Below are positions 1 through 9,545 of a stretch of 64,000 nt of DNA, one piece after another. The translations under genes and the position numbers were made by a program. How positions within the stretch are numbered: the stretch's first letter is position 1; each line of letters starts with the position of its first letter. A model generated the notes under the pieces. It was not told the origin of the DNA and made no database searches. It was given only the letters and a program-made list of their open reading frames with translations. This stretch comes from Nannochloropsis salina CCMP1776 (Eukaryota; Sar; Eustigmatophyceae; Eustigmatales; Monodopsidaceae): assembly GCA_004565275.1 (NCBI GenBank), contig SDOX01000002.1, forward strand, positions 1,148,848-1,212,847. The letters run 5' to 3'.

Positions 1-258
1 CAACCAGGCGTTGTTCAATTGCGTGAAATCATCCAAAACGGGCGGCTCCGGCTGGAGAAGCTCGTGCTCTCGCGAGCTGTCGTGGTGATGACCGGGTATC
101 CCTACTCCTCCGTCTTCCCTGGCGCCTCCTGGTGGCTGCGCCCGCCCCTGACATTCAAATCCTTGTACTTGTTGCTGCTGTTGATGTCGTAATTGGAGAT
201 CCCTGTTTCCAGCTTGTTCTGGCACATGCTGTGCTGGCTGCTCTTGCTTGAGCTGTGA

Positions 259-304
<46 letters not shown>

Positions 305-2031
305 AAGTAAAGCTGTTGGAGCTGCTGCTGGTGCTGTTTGGGTCGCCCTCCCAGCGAGGCGGTGATCGAAGAGGAGGAGCCGACGGTCGACAGGAGCGGG
401 GGCAACAGTCGGGGGGTACACGCGGACTGAGGCGGCGCCAGCTGCTGTTGCGGAAGCCCCTGCAGGACCTTGCCCTCTTGGAGTAATTGCTGCTGTTGCT
501 GCTGGTGTGACGATGGCTGTCGAATTGCTGGCTGGCTGGACATAACTTGATCCATTTCCGACTCCAATAGCTCTTGCGGACCGTGGTAATTCAAGTTCTG
601 GGAGGGGGGTTGCGGCTGACGCTCCAGCGTTGGGTGGGGGTGGGGGTCAAGAAGCAGCGTGGAATGCTCCATCGCCTTGTCGGGGTGAAAATGGCCCTCG
701 TCGTTGAAAAACAGGCAGGCCAAGTCCACGTCCAGCGGATTCTGTTCTCCTTCCACCTCACGGTACTCATGGTCGTGGTGGAAACCCTCCAGATCCTGGA
801 ATTCGCAGCCCGACTGGTGCGGCTCCTCCCCGTCCCCCTTCTCCCCCTCTCCACCACTGACCACGGGAGAATGCGGGGCGGAGGAGGACGTTACGGAGGA
901 ACAGGCCGAGGAAGACGTGGCTCCGCCAGAAGAGGAGCCGGAAGAAAATGCCGAGTAGAAAGCCTCGCCTCCATCTTCACACATGGCGGCGTACGTGTTG
1001 ACGGCCCCGACAGACCCGGGCATCAAGGAGCTCGCCTCCAGCAACCTCTCTTGTGTTCCAGGAGCCTGAGATAGGGGCCCGGAGAAAGGAGCGACCGGGT
1101 GATCTTTGCCACGCTGCTTGTGGCTCCCGTGGGTCTTGGCAATGCCCGTGAGCACGGATGGCGGGAAGGAGACTTGAGGGAGAGTGACGGCTTTCAATCC
1201 CTTCTGACCACCTGCTCCCCCCTTTCCCTTGGTTGAAGACGTGATCGCCTTTCCATTCATCATAACTGTGCCTGTCAAACCCAGTTTCTTCGCCTTCTCG
1301 ATCTTGATGAGGTATTTTTGAGCATGAGTCCGGATTTGCACCACCGTGCGGGTTTTCACAATTTGGCTGATTTTCTTCCACGATTTTCCATATATCTCCA
1401 AGCCTTTCAAAAAGAGCAAATGCTCTTCCTCATTCCAACGACCGGGTGAGTCCCGTGGAGAGGAGTCGCGTTTACTGAGCGGACTAGTGCTTGGAATATC
1501 GGGAGCGGCGGCGGGGGACATGGGCGAAGGGGAAGCATTGCAGACACTGCTTGTCACGTAGTGGGACAGCTGGGAAACCGTCAGCAGGGGAAAAGGACTG
1601 TCACTTCCGCTTCCACTGCTTGTATTGCCATCCGATTCGTTCCCGCTGACGCCAGAGACGCATGGCACTTTGCGTAGTTTGTTACCCTCCACAATCTTGA
1701 AATAGAGAGAAGGACAGGGAGCAGGTTGAATTTGGATTTTAAAAACGATCGGCAAGCAGTGATATCGGTCGAGCACCAAACAACAACAATGTACAAGAAC
1801 GGTCTTAGTTAAATGAAAGGGTTTCAAGCAGAAAAGATTGAGCTCTCACGCGGTCATGCAGCAAAGAACAAGACATTCGCACCATATGTTCGAAACGTCA
1901 ATGCCCCAAAAAGCAGGCAGACACACACAAGCCAAGGGTAGAGCTGAATGACAAAGATTATTAAAGCATAAGACAAGAAGAATAGGCAGGTATTGAAAAA
2001 ACATGCTCACCTTTTTCGTCCTGCTCGGCAT
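1..2031 (-). CDS. MYB-related transcription factor, SHAQKYF class (3' end off window)
   Basis: Nuclear DNA-binding protein, probably a transcription factor of the single-repeat MYB class (CCA1/REVEILLE-like family). Exon 1 is complement(2011-2031), seven codons ending at a GTGAGC donor. Exon 2 starts at 1695 after a pyrimidine-rich CAAG acceptor and stays open to base 1, so the C-terminus is missing. The MYB repeat lies at about residues 90-140: RWNEEEHLLFLKGL, then GKSWKKISQIV and THAQKYL, the last being a variant of the plant SHAQKYF signature. After it come Ser- and Gln-rich regions with a run of 14 Gln. The frame is also open upstream to an ATG at 2235, so a longer N-terminus is possible. 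The MYB call is firm; clock or stress roles known for plant relatives are not shown here. Confidence 0.82.
262..303 (-). repeat. CAG/CTG trinucleotide run coding polyglutamine
   Basis: Fourteen perfect CTG units on the plus strand read as CAG on the coding minus strand and give 14 consecutive Gln in the MYB factor. More CAG/CAA clusters flank it. Such tracts are length-polymorphic and typical of activation or condensate-forming regions. Confidence 0.95.
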
Positions 2032-2823
2032 GATGCTTGATAGCTGTAGGAAGGTCTGACAACCGAAGACTCTCCCTTGGGCAACGTGAACGACACGATT
2101 ACGTGACGAATCAGTTACAAGTTTGCGGGACACCCAGCAGAAAGAAGTCTGCCCAAAATTTGTGTCGTTTTCAACCGACCTAGTGTTGCAAAGTGAGAGG
2201 GAAGGAGAGTCGATCATACCGTTCAAGGGTCGCATATCTCACGCAGCGGGCACGTCCAAGTACGAATTATCGATCAATATACCTTTTACATGTATCTTTC
2301 ACATGCACAACATGTGGCTTTCTTTCATGTCCTGGCATTGGTGACGGGAGAAATACAGGCAGAAGGAGAGAGCGTCGCACGCGGACACGTCTCGATCACC
2401 CCCGCAATGCTGCAGGCATCAACATCAACACTGCAGCAACAATTCCAAAAAACAGCCGCAAAACCCACGCCATACCACCCCGTCCCCCATCAAATTCGAC
2501 GACACACATGTTGATGCCCAAGAATCAGGGTCGTTTCCCGGCGGATGCCGGGAAAAAGGGCAAGCAATGTCCCGGAAAAGAGCAGGTGTCGAGGAGGCGG
2601 AGGGGGGAGGACGTGGCGTTCCCCTTCCTATCGCCCTCTCTCTCCTTCGGACCCTGACCGCAAAGAATCGACCGCATCTCCCCCAAGGAGACCTTCCGAC
2701 CAAGCCCACGACCATGCACACGACCCGGCACTTTTTGGTGCACATTTTAGTGGACACATTTGACCACGTGCGCACCGCCTCGGGTGAGGTTCCGGGAGAC
2801 TTGGCCACTTCTGAGAGGCCGGC
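2032..2823. other. Intergenic, upstream of the MYB gene
   Basis: No recognisable gene. It probably holds the 5' UTR and promoter of the MYB gene and the 3' flank of the tentative gene ending at 2824. One tiny hydrophobic ORF (2396-2509, minus) is listed separately. Confidence 0.6.
2396..2509 (-). CDS. Possible 37-residue single-pass membrane micro-ORF
   Basis: An ATG-to-TGA frame of 37 residues with one strongly hydrophobic segment (MAWVLRLFFGIVAAVLMLMP, residues 13-32). I do not recognise it. It could be a micro-protein, a signal-peptide exon of a gene whose other exons I cannot see, or chance. Confidence 0.2.
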   Translation of the reverse strand: MCVVEFDGGRGGMAWVLRLFFGIVAAVLMLMPAALRG

Positions 2824-3388
2824 CTAGCCTTTGCGGCCGTTTAAACCGCGAGCGTTTAACTCCAGACTGCCTAAGTACGTCAGCACCTGCTTGGCTTTTT
2901 CTGGGACTTGTGGCGACGAGAACTTTTTGGGGACTGCCTGGAAGGATGAGGAAATAGGGGTGTGGGATGTTGAGGGTTCGGGACTAGTTGCAGGTATGGC
3001 ATTGTGGCGTTGGCACATCCGGCTTTGAGTTGCCATATTGGTTGATTTTGGTGCACTGTTCATGATTTGGTATCTTTGTCGTGAAACCAGCATCTGGTGT
3101 GATGCAGTCGTGGAGATCTTGCTGCTCGCCAGCCACGCAAATATGATTCTCCACCCGCATCCTATTCAACTTCACTTGGTCACTAATTTTACGGAACACA
3201 GGGGAAAGCTACGATGGTTGATTTTACATTTAAGATATTGCGCAGGCTTGCTCGTCGTGGATAGCTCGCCCTTCACAACAGGTTGAAGGGGTGAAGGGGG
3301 ATGGTGGAGAAGAGGGGGGTGGACCCCAATACACTCCTTCCATCCTGCACAGAAAGCCGGCAAGTTTACTTACGTGTCGTCGTTGCAT
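2824..3388 (-). CDS. Tentative small multi-exon protein, unknown
   Basis: Best supported is the last exon, complement(2824-2937). It follows a strong pyrimidine tract and CCAG acceptor and encodes 37 residues (KFSSPQVPEKAKQVLTYLG..., ending LNGRKG). A possible first exon is complement(3374-3388): ATG plus four codons, MQRRH, before a canonical GTAAGT donor. A middle exon between about 3187 and 3285 would be in phase (ELSTTSKPAQYLKCKINH), with an acceptor after TTGTGAAG and a donor at GTAAAATT. I do not recognise the product. The gene would be divergent from mnmA, sharing a short promoter of about 65 bp. The exon chain is inference and needs transcript evidence. Confidence 0.33.
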
Positions 3389-3453
3389 CCCGCAAATAAT
3401 CACAACATTTTAAAAGTTTTCTTTAGTATTTGTGAAATACTCTGGCCAGTGCC

Positions 3454-4845
3454 ATGGCCGGCACATTCATACGTAACCGGCTTCTTCCTCGAGTGGCAGT
3501 AGGCCTCTCTGGCGGCGTCGACTCTTCAGTCGCAGCCTTGCTTCTGCTCGAACAAGGTTACGCAGTCATCGGCGTTCACATGCAAAATTGGGACACTACA
3601 GACGAGGCCGGTGCAAGCGCATGCCCTTACACAGAGGACTTGAGAGATGCCGAAGCAGTGAGCAAACAGCTGGGGATCCCATTCCACAAGGTCGATTTCT
3701 CCCGTCCGTATTGGACGCACGTGTTCACTCCGTTCTTGGAGGAGTATGAGAAGGGTCTGACCCCGAATCCAGACATACTCTGCAATCGCGAGATCAAATT
3801 TGACCGGTTCCAAGGATTTGCCCGGGACGTGGTGGGCACGCCCTGGATCGCGACGGGCCACTACGCCCGCCTTCGCCACTTCCCTTCGCGTGGCCCCTCC
3901 CTACCTGCTGGCCCACTCCCGTCCTCCACTTCAGAAGGAGGGCCGCGCAATCCACGTGCATGCAGCGGCTCGCCTTCTTCCCCTCCGGAGCTGTGCACAG
4001 GGATGGACGAGGCGAAGGACCAAAGCTACTTCCTCTCCCAGGTGCCGACCCGGGCTTTCCAACACGTCCTCTTCCCGCTGGGACACCTCCGAAAGGGGCA
4101 AGTGCGCGACATGGCGCATGCGGCGGGACTTTGCACGGCAGAGAAGAAGGAGAGCATGGGCATATGCTTCGTAGGCAAGCGACGGATGGGCGCGTTTCTG
4201 CCCGAGTATCTCCAGCCGCGGGCGGGGACCTTCGTGTCCGTGACCACGGGCGAGGTCCTGGGTACGCAAGAGGGGGCTTTGACTCTGTTGACGGTCGGAC
4301 AGGGGGCAAGGATAGGGGGGGCAGAGGAGAAGTGGTTCGTGTGTGGGAAGGACATGGAGGCAGGGAGGATATACGTGGCGCCCGGGACGGACCACCCCGC
4401 GTTGTACTGCGACTGGCTCCTGGTGGCGAAGGAGGAATTCAATTGGATCGGACAAGCTCCATGGGAGATGGGGAAGGAGTACGAGGGCAGGAACCAGCCG
4501 ACCGACCGCCTGCCTTCCACAGCATCCCCCTCCGTCGCGTTTCGGTGCGAATATCGAGCCCGATACCGGCAGCCCTTGGCAGGATGCCTGGTATCTACCT
4601 CCTCGGATCACCCCGGTATGTTGCGTGTGGACTTTGATGTGCCTCAGCGAGGGGTGGCCTTGAGCCAAACACTGGCTTTGTACGCCGGTGAACGTTGTCT
4701 GGGAGGAGGGGCAATTGTGGAGGTAGGGCCGAGCTACTACGCGCAGGGGAAGCGCCTGCCCGAGAGGAGGTTGACATGGGCCGTATCTGAAGGGAAGCGA
4801 TGCGTTGCAGAGGCGAGGGGTGGGGAGGAATCATCCAGGGCCTGA
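3454..4845 (+). CDS. mnmA: tRNA-specific 2-thiouridylase (MnmA/TrmU/MTU1)
   Basis: Organellar enzyme that puts sulfur on U34 of tRNA-Lys, -Glu and -Gln using ATP and a persulfide relay. The 463-residue frame is a single exon starting at an ATG in a good GCCATGGCC context. Visible are the PP-loop SGGVDSS (residues 19-25), NPDILCNREIKF with the first catalytic Cys (about 110), ATGHYARL, DQSYFLSQV, and MGICFVG with the second Cys (about 238). The C-terminal barrel region is also present. Both thiolation cysteines are therefore kept. Unusual is a Pro/Ser/Gly-rich insertion of about 45 residues between ATGHYARL and DQSYF (about 144-190). The N-terminus is short, with no clear signal peptide, so mitochondrial rather than plastid location is my guess. 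Confidence 0.93.
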   Translation: MAGTFIRNRLLPRVAVGLSGGVDSSVAALLLLEQGYAVIGVHMQNWDTTDEAGASACPYTEDLRDAEAVSKQLGIPFHKVDFSRPYWTHVFTPFLEEYEKGLTPNPDILCNREIKFDRFQGFARDVVGTPWIATGHYARLRHFPSRGPSLPAGPLPSSTSEGGPRNPRACSGSPSSPPELCTGMDEAKDQSYFLSQVPTRAFQHVLFPLGHLRKGQVRDMAHAAGLCTAEKKESMGICFVGKRRMGAFLPEYLQPRAGTFVSVTTGEVLGTQEGALTLLTVGQGARIGGAEEKWFVCGKDMEAGRIYVAPGTDHPALYCDWLLVAKEEFNWIGQAPWEMGKEYEGRNQPTDRLPSTASPSVAFRCEYRARYRQPLAGCLVSTSSDHPGMLRVDFDVPQRGVALSQTLALYAGERCLGGGAIVEVGPSYYAQGKRLPERRLTWAVSEGKRCVAEARGGEESSRA

Positions 4846-5713
4846 AGGGCGAGGTGCGGGCAGCGTGGAAGCTCGCAGACTCGCAGGCGGGAGGGGAGGG
4901 AGGGTGTTTGTATGGAACCCGGCCTTGAGAAGCATGAAGTAACGTCGAATTCCGTTCCCGCCCGGAAAAAGTACGGTTCAAGCTCGCAAGAAGGGCTAAA
5001 AGAGAATTGTTTCTTCTTTTGCAACGTGGCTGAGAGTTTCTAGCTGGTTCCGATGTCGTACAGAAATTGACATTCGACTCGAGGGACGGGAAGGTTTCAT
5101 GGAGCTCTTCCCCCCTAGTTTTCGCTCTGGTGCCTGAAACACCCCAATACGGTGGAATCATTGTGCACTGCACTGCGCACCGCGCCGCATCCCTCCCTCT
5201 CACCCCACACGTCCCCCTCCCCGACTCCTCCCTGAATGAAATCTGACCACGAGCGGGGGTATCAGACTTCCTTCCATCCCTTTTTTTGCCCCCTTCCAAC
5301 CACCTTATGTTCAGTTCATGCTTGCCGCGCTCCCATACTCCCCCGCCTCCTGCGGCCTGATGCCACAGATGAGGACAGCGGGCCTACCACTGCTGATTTG
5401 CTTTGGCTTCTCGCCCTTGCTATTTCCTTTCTTCCCACGTTTCTCACCTCCGGCGCTATGTATCAACAGATGAGTGGTCCATTACTCTATTGCCCCATAT
5501 TGCCCCCCTTGAATCCCGCACAAAATTAAAACAAACAAAAGTTAGAAAATTTCCCCGACGCTTTGCAAGCAGAGCGAGTCTCAACACGTGTAAAGCTTCC
5601 CACTGTCCCTGCCAATCCTCACCATCTTCTCACTCTCGTCCTTTTCACCCTATCGCTAAAAATTTGGTACAAAAAATCATGGTTCATCCTTCTCCGCTGC
5701 TTTATCCCCGACA
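4846..5713. other. Convergent 3' intergenic region
   Basis: Lies between the 3' ends of mnmA (plus) and the gene at 5714-7067 (minus). It is pyrimidine-rich on the plus strand with several open but featureless frames. No supported gene. Confidence 0.6.
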
Positions 5714-7067
5714 TCATTCCGCTGTCCTCGTCGTCTCTTCTACAGGTCCCTCCCCCCCTTCCTCGGCCGCTCCCTCCCTCTTGACCTTGCTCTTCCTCTT
5801 GTTGGTCACCACGCGCCACCCAGCGTCCGGGTCGTTGAAGGCCTCCCACTGCGGTCACAAGAAGGGGGGGAGCAAAAACGTATGAGGTGAAAAGAATCTT
5901 GCGGGTCAAGAGGACAGAGCTTCCCTGAAACCATCACTTCTTAGGCCTCCTTATCATCTCCATTCCCCCTTTCCTACCTCCTCCACCGTCCCTCGGTCGT
6001 TATTGTAGACGAAGGTCGAATTCGGCTGGCCCGCTTCCCCCTGGACTTGTCTCCCCCCCATGGACGGCTCCTTCGCCTGCGAGGATGAATTTCCACCTCC
6101 CGTCGCCCCTTCTTCCAGGGCACCCTTTTTCTTGTGCTTGTTCTTTTTCTTTTTGTTCTTCCCCACCTCCCCCCCTGGATCCGGGTGGACACCATTGCGG
6201 GCAGCTGCCATGGCGGCCGCGGGCGCCCCACTCGCTGGGGTGGGCACGCTCTGTTTTTTCGCCTTTCCTTGCACCGACTTCGTGGCCCCTGCTTTCGACG
6301 GCTGCTGTGCTTGATGTCGCGGTGGCGGCAAGGGCTTGGAGGCGCCAGCACCGTTCCCTCCCATTCCCTCCGTCTTTTTGGACTTGCCCTTCTTATGCTT
6401 GTGCCCGCCACGCTTTTTAGAGCCGTTGCTGCCTCCACAGGCATGGGAGGCCATCAACCCCAGCCCTGTATGTGGTGGATCGGGAGGAAGATTACAGGAG
6501 GGAGGTTGATCGTTGCGTCGATCTTACGCCATAATCGTAAGGACGCGGGGCCTCCCGCCTCGTCTACCTCCGAAACAAAATACCTTTAAAACCTCAATCT
6601 GTACTAAAACACGCCCAGCAACGTTTATTCCCCCCAAGAAATGTGACTCGCTCATGACATACGAGCACTGTTCACCCCAACTCACCAAGCAAGGTAGCAG
6701 CTCCTGCGCTCATCAATACCACGTTGGGGTCCACGCCTTGGGTATCACTCCATTCTTTTACCAGAGAGTAAACCGTAGACCTAAAATTTTCCATATTACT
6801 GTGCCAGACACGTTGTACAACTATGCAGTTGTGTTGTTGAACGCTTATTCCTGCAAAGAGTCGCCGTCGCGGTCACTTCGAAAGAGTGCAAGAAGGCCTC
6901 CTTTATCCCCTGAGATTGTGATACGGTGCGACGGACGTGGGGAAAAAGTAGTGCAGAGTCGTCAGTACGGCGTACTCCAAAAATGCACGATTTCATACAT
7001 CTCCTCTCCTGGTTCCAAATGCATCCGACCCCTTTATGGCGTCTGACAAAGAGGCGAGTCTTTCCAT
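5714..7067 (-). CDS. Lys-rich single-pass membrane protein, unknown family
   Basis: Four exons join in phase to 251 residues: complement(7030-7067), (6686-6780), (5978-6465) and (5714-5848). Donors are GTCGGA (weak), GTGAGT and GTAGGA. A hydrophobic segment around residues 30-53 (VVLMSAGAATLLGLGLMAS) is a probable membrane span. A very basic stretch follows (KKRGGHKHKKGKSKK), then a Pro/Ala/Gly-rich linker, a second Lys cluster (KNKKKKNKHKKK) and a C-terminal block WEAFNDPDAGWRVVTNKRK. The last block looks like the conserved core. I do not recognise the family. The layout, a short N-terminal segment, one span and a charged cytosolic tail, would fit an ER or outer-membrane RNA- or ribosome-binding protein, which is inference. 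The first exon is the least certain. Confidence 0.55.
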
Positions 7068-7607
7068 TAGTCAGATGACTTGACGCAGCTCCTGATGTCG
7101 AACAAGCCGTTTACTACCTGTCCCGTGACATTTCTAAGTTATAGCTCTTTCCCCCAGCATCTAGCACACATTTCTTCTCGACTCGTAATACTAAACCCTT
7201 GAGACGGAGGTCGCTTTCGGGGAATGTGGTCACTGGTGTGGCAGTCCACACGATTTATGGCGGGTGGGGAAGGGAGAGCTTCTCTCACGTCCCAGACGTT
7301 TCTCGCCTGCTGAAGCCCTAAGCATAAAGCACGATTGATTGCCCTCCTTCATCCTTACTTCTGGCGTGTGCCTGAGGGCCTAGGGCTGATACGGGCGTGT
7401 GTGGTCGTGCCCCGGTGACAGGATTGCCCAGGATGGCGTGTCAGTGACGGAGTATGACAACATGGGGTGTGATCATGCACGCACGCCACATGTGCCTTTA
7501 GGCGAGAACGAAAGGTAAAGGTCAAAAGCAGATGTCCTCCAGGCAGCATGGACGATGCATCGGGCTTTATTTAGTTTCATCGGTTCCTTGAATGACGTTT
7601 TGCTTCC
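7068..7607. other. Intergenic between two minus-strand genes
   Basis: Downstream flank of BCCIP and presumed promoter of the gene starting at 7067. No coding segment or RNA gene recognised. Confidence 0.6.
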
Positions 7608-9154
7608 CTATCCCACCATTTCTTTCATTTGTCGAAGACATTCCGATAGTTTCTTGGTCTCAATGAGACTAATCACCACCCCTTGACCGGCCACGCTCTC
7701 ACCACCCTCTCTCTCATTTTTCGCGCCGACCTTGCTACTTCTCTTTCTTTTTTTGAGCACTTCAACAGCCACTTTCACATCACTCTCCCCATCTTTCATC
7801 AATTCGTATTTGCCGTTTGGTTCTTTTCCTTTCTTTTTCGCCTCCTGAGGCGGTGCACGAGCGAAACAGTAATTCATTTCTGCGGCCTGCACCAATAATT
7901 CGTCTTCGAAGCGATCATATATTGCTTCATTCGGTGCATAGGGTAATGAGGACGCGTTCTTATTGTTTCCACGTCCCAGATCCACTGAGCAAGGGCTTAG
8001 GGTAATCAGGTTCTTGATAGCTGGGAACGTTGCCTGTGACAGTGTAGCGAAAAATATGAGCGGACAGACGAGAAGGAGGAGGGGGATTGGAAGACGCGCC
8101 ACGCACACCCATTTCAACGAGCAAGGAGACCTCATCCCTTCCCCGTACATCATTGGATTGTGCCCACGCCCGGTCCTCCTCGCTGGACGAGTGAAGGACG
8201 GGCACCAAGGGTAGAGGTAGGTTGACGAAGCGGGCGTGCAAGAACACAAAGGTTTCCGGGCTCCCCAAGGCATGCTCCAAGGTCTTTTTCAATGTGGGTG
8301 GACAGCGGGGACGCAACAAGTTGTCGCAGAGGCTTTGTATCCCCTCATTCTTTTGATGCGCGGCCAGGCTGAGAGTGGTGGCAAAGGCGAAGACGTCCGT
8401 CTCAGCCGTACAATGGATAATGCTTCCCAAGCCTTTCTCTTCGACTATTAGGTCTGCCAGCGCGGTTATATTCACACCCTATGTGAGGAGTGCATGATGG
8501 CGCGGAAAAATGGGAAAAGGACGCAGGAGGGGGGCAGCATGGGTCATCGCGACGATAGGATCCCATCCTTTCAAGCGTATACTCTTTTGCCCTTTTTCGG
8601 GCGTATCGAAAGGATTAATCGCCTTGTCTATCATTTACCTCCGGCTCTAGCCACTGCAACAGGGAGCGAATCCCAAAGAAGAAGTTTTCCTCTGGGTCGG
8701 AAACATCGAAGCTCACTTGTACTTCCTTGCCGTTTTCCTCCTTGATCTCATGCTCCTTTATCGACCTCTCTTTCTCTTTGTAGTTCTTAGAAATTGTAGA
8801 GCTTGCGCCACCAGTAGTGGAGTTTTTGGGGTCTTCTTCATCGCTACTACTGCTGCTGCTGCTCCCGCTACCGACCTCCCCTGTCCCGTAGAGCTTGATT
8901 TCGTCCTCCGTGTAGTCGTCGTCGGAGGAAGAAGAAGAAGAGGCCAACGAAAGCACTGTCCAAAAATGTACAATGTGAAAAAATGTGAATACTTTTAATT
9001 CTCGAAGCTTTGCGCGAATCCGCAGGGCGTTGGCTTGTGTTTTCTCATCCTTACCTGCTGCCTCCGTTCCACCTGGGGCTGGCTCCGCATCCTTGTGCGG
9101 CCGCTTTCCGTACCCTTTCGGGGTCGAAGAGGTGCTCTTCGTCTTTTTCTTCAT
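7608..9154 (-). CDS. BCCIP/Bcp1-family protein
   Basis: Nuclear protein of the BCCIP (p21-binding)/yeast Bcp1 family. Family members chaperone ribosomal protein uL14 (Rpl23) and act in ribosome export; the human protein also binds BRCA2. Four exons join in phase: complement(9055-9154), (8639-8955), (8149-8478) and (7608-8033), giving 390 residues. The N-terminus is basic, then acidic and Ser-rich (SSSSSSDDDYTEDE). Family blocks follow in order: VQVSFDVSDPEENFFFGI, NITALADLIVEEKGLGSII, HARFVNLPLPLVPVLH followed by EEDRAWA, then KNLITLSPCSVD, and a Lys-rich C-terminal region ending in an IVV-type strand. Donors are GTAAGG, GTAAAT and GTACGG. The position of the third intron's acceptor is the least certain join. 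Confidence 0.85.
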
Positions 9155-9545
9155 AGAGTCAGCTGTAAATACGTTCTCGTATGTTTAATGAGGGAGGGAC
9201 TGGAAGAGATAAGTGGCAGGACGGAGCGCTCGTAGTATGGCGAGGCACATCGCCATCGCAATCCGGAGTGTTCCAGCTGTAGAGGAAAATTGCAAACTAC
9301 ACAGCGAATGTGTCTGAAAGTGCTGCTCGAATCCTCCTTTGTAGATGATAAAAGATGTCAGCAGTGCTTGATTGTGCGTTCTTTCCAATGGAACTAATTT
9401 TATACCAACAAATTGCAACCTGTGGGTGTAGAGAGGGTTGCACGCGATATGCGACGAACGCCGGAATCAGTGCAGCCAGGAAAGTGAGACAAATCCAACA
9501 CACAATTCCGGGTTGTGGGCGTGATCACACTGCCTTTTCAAGCTC
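9155..9545. other. Divergent promoter region BCCIP / GH81
   Basis: About 390 bp separate the start codons of two divergent genes. No motif I can name with confidence. Confidence 0.55.

Noticed and set aside
977-1381. 134-codon minus-strand ORF inside the MYB gene
   Set aside because: Different frame from the MYB repeat; the frame encoding RWNEEEH...THAQKYL is the real one.
5236-5529. 97-codon plus-strand ORF after mnmA
   Set aside because: Low-complexity and in a convergent 3' region; hydrophobic end only, no other support.
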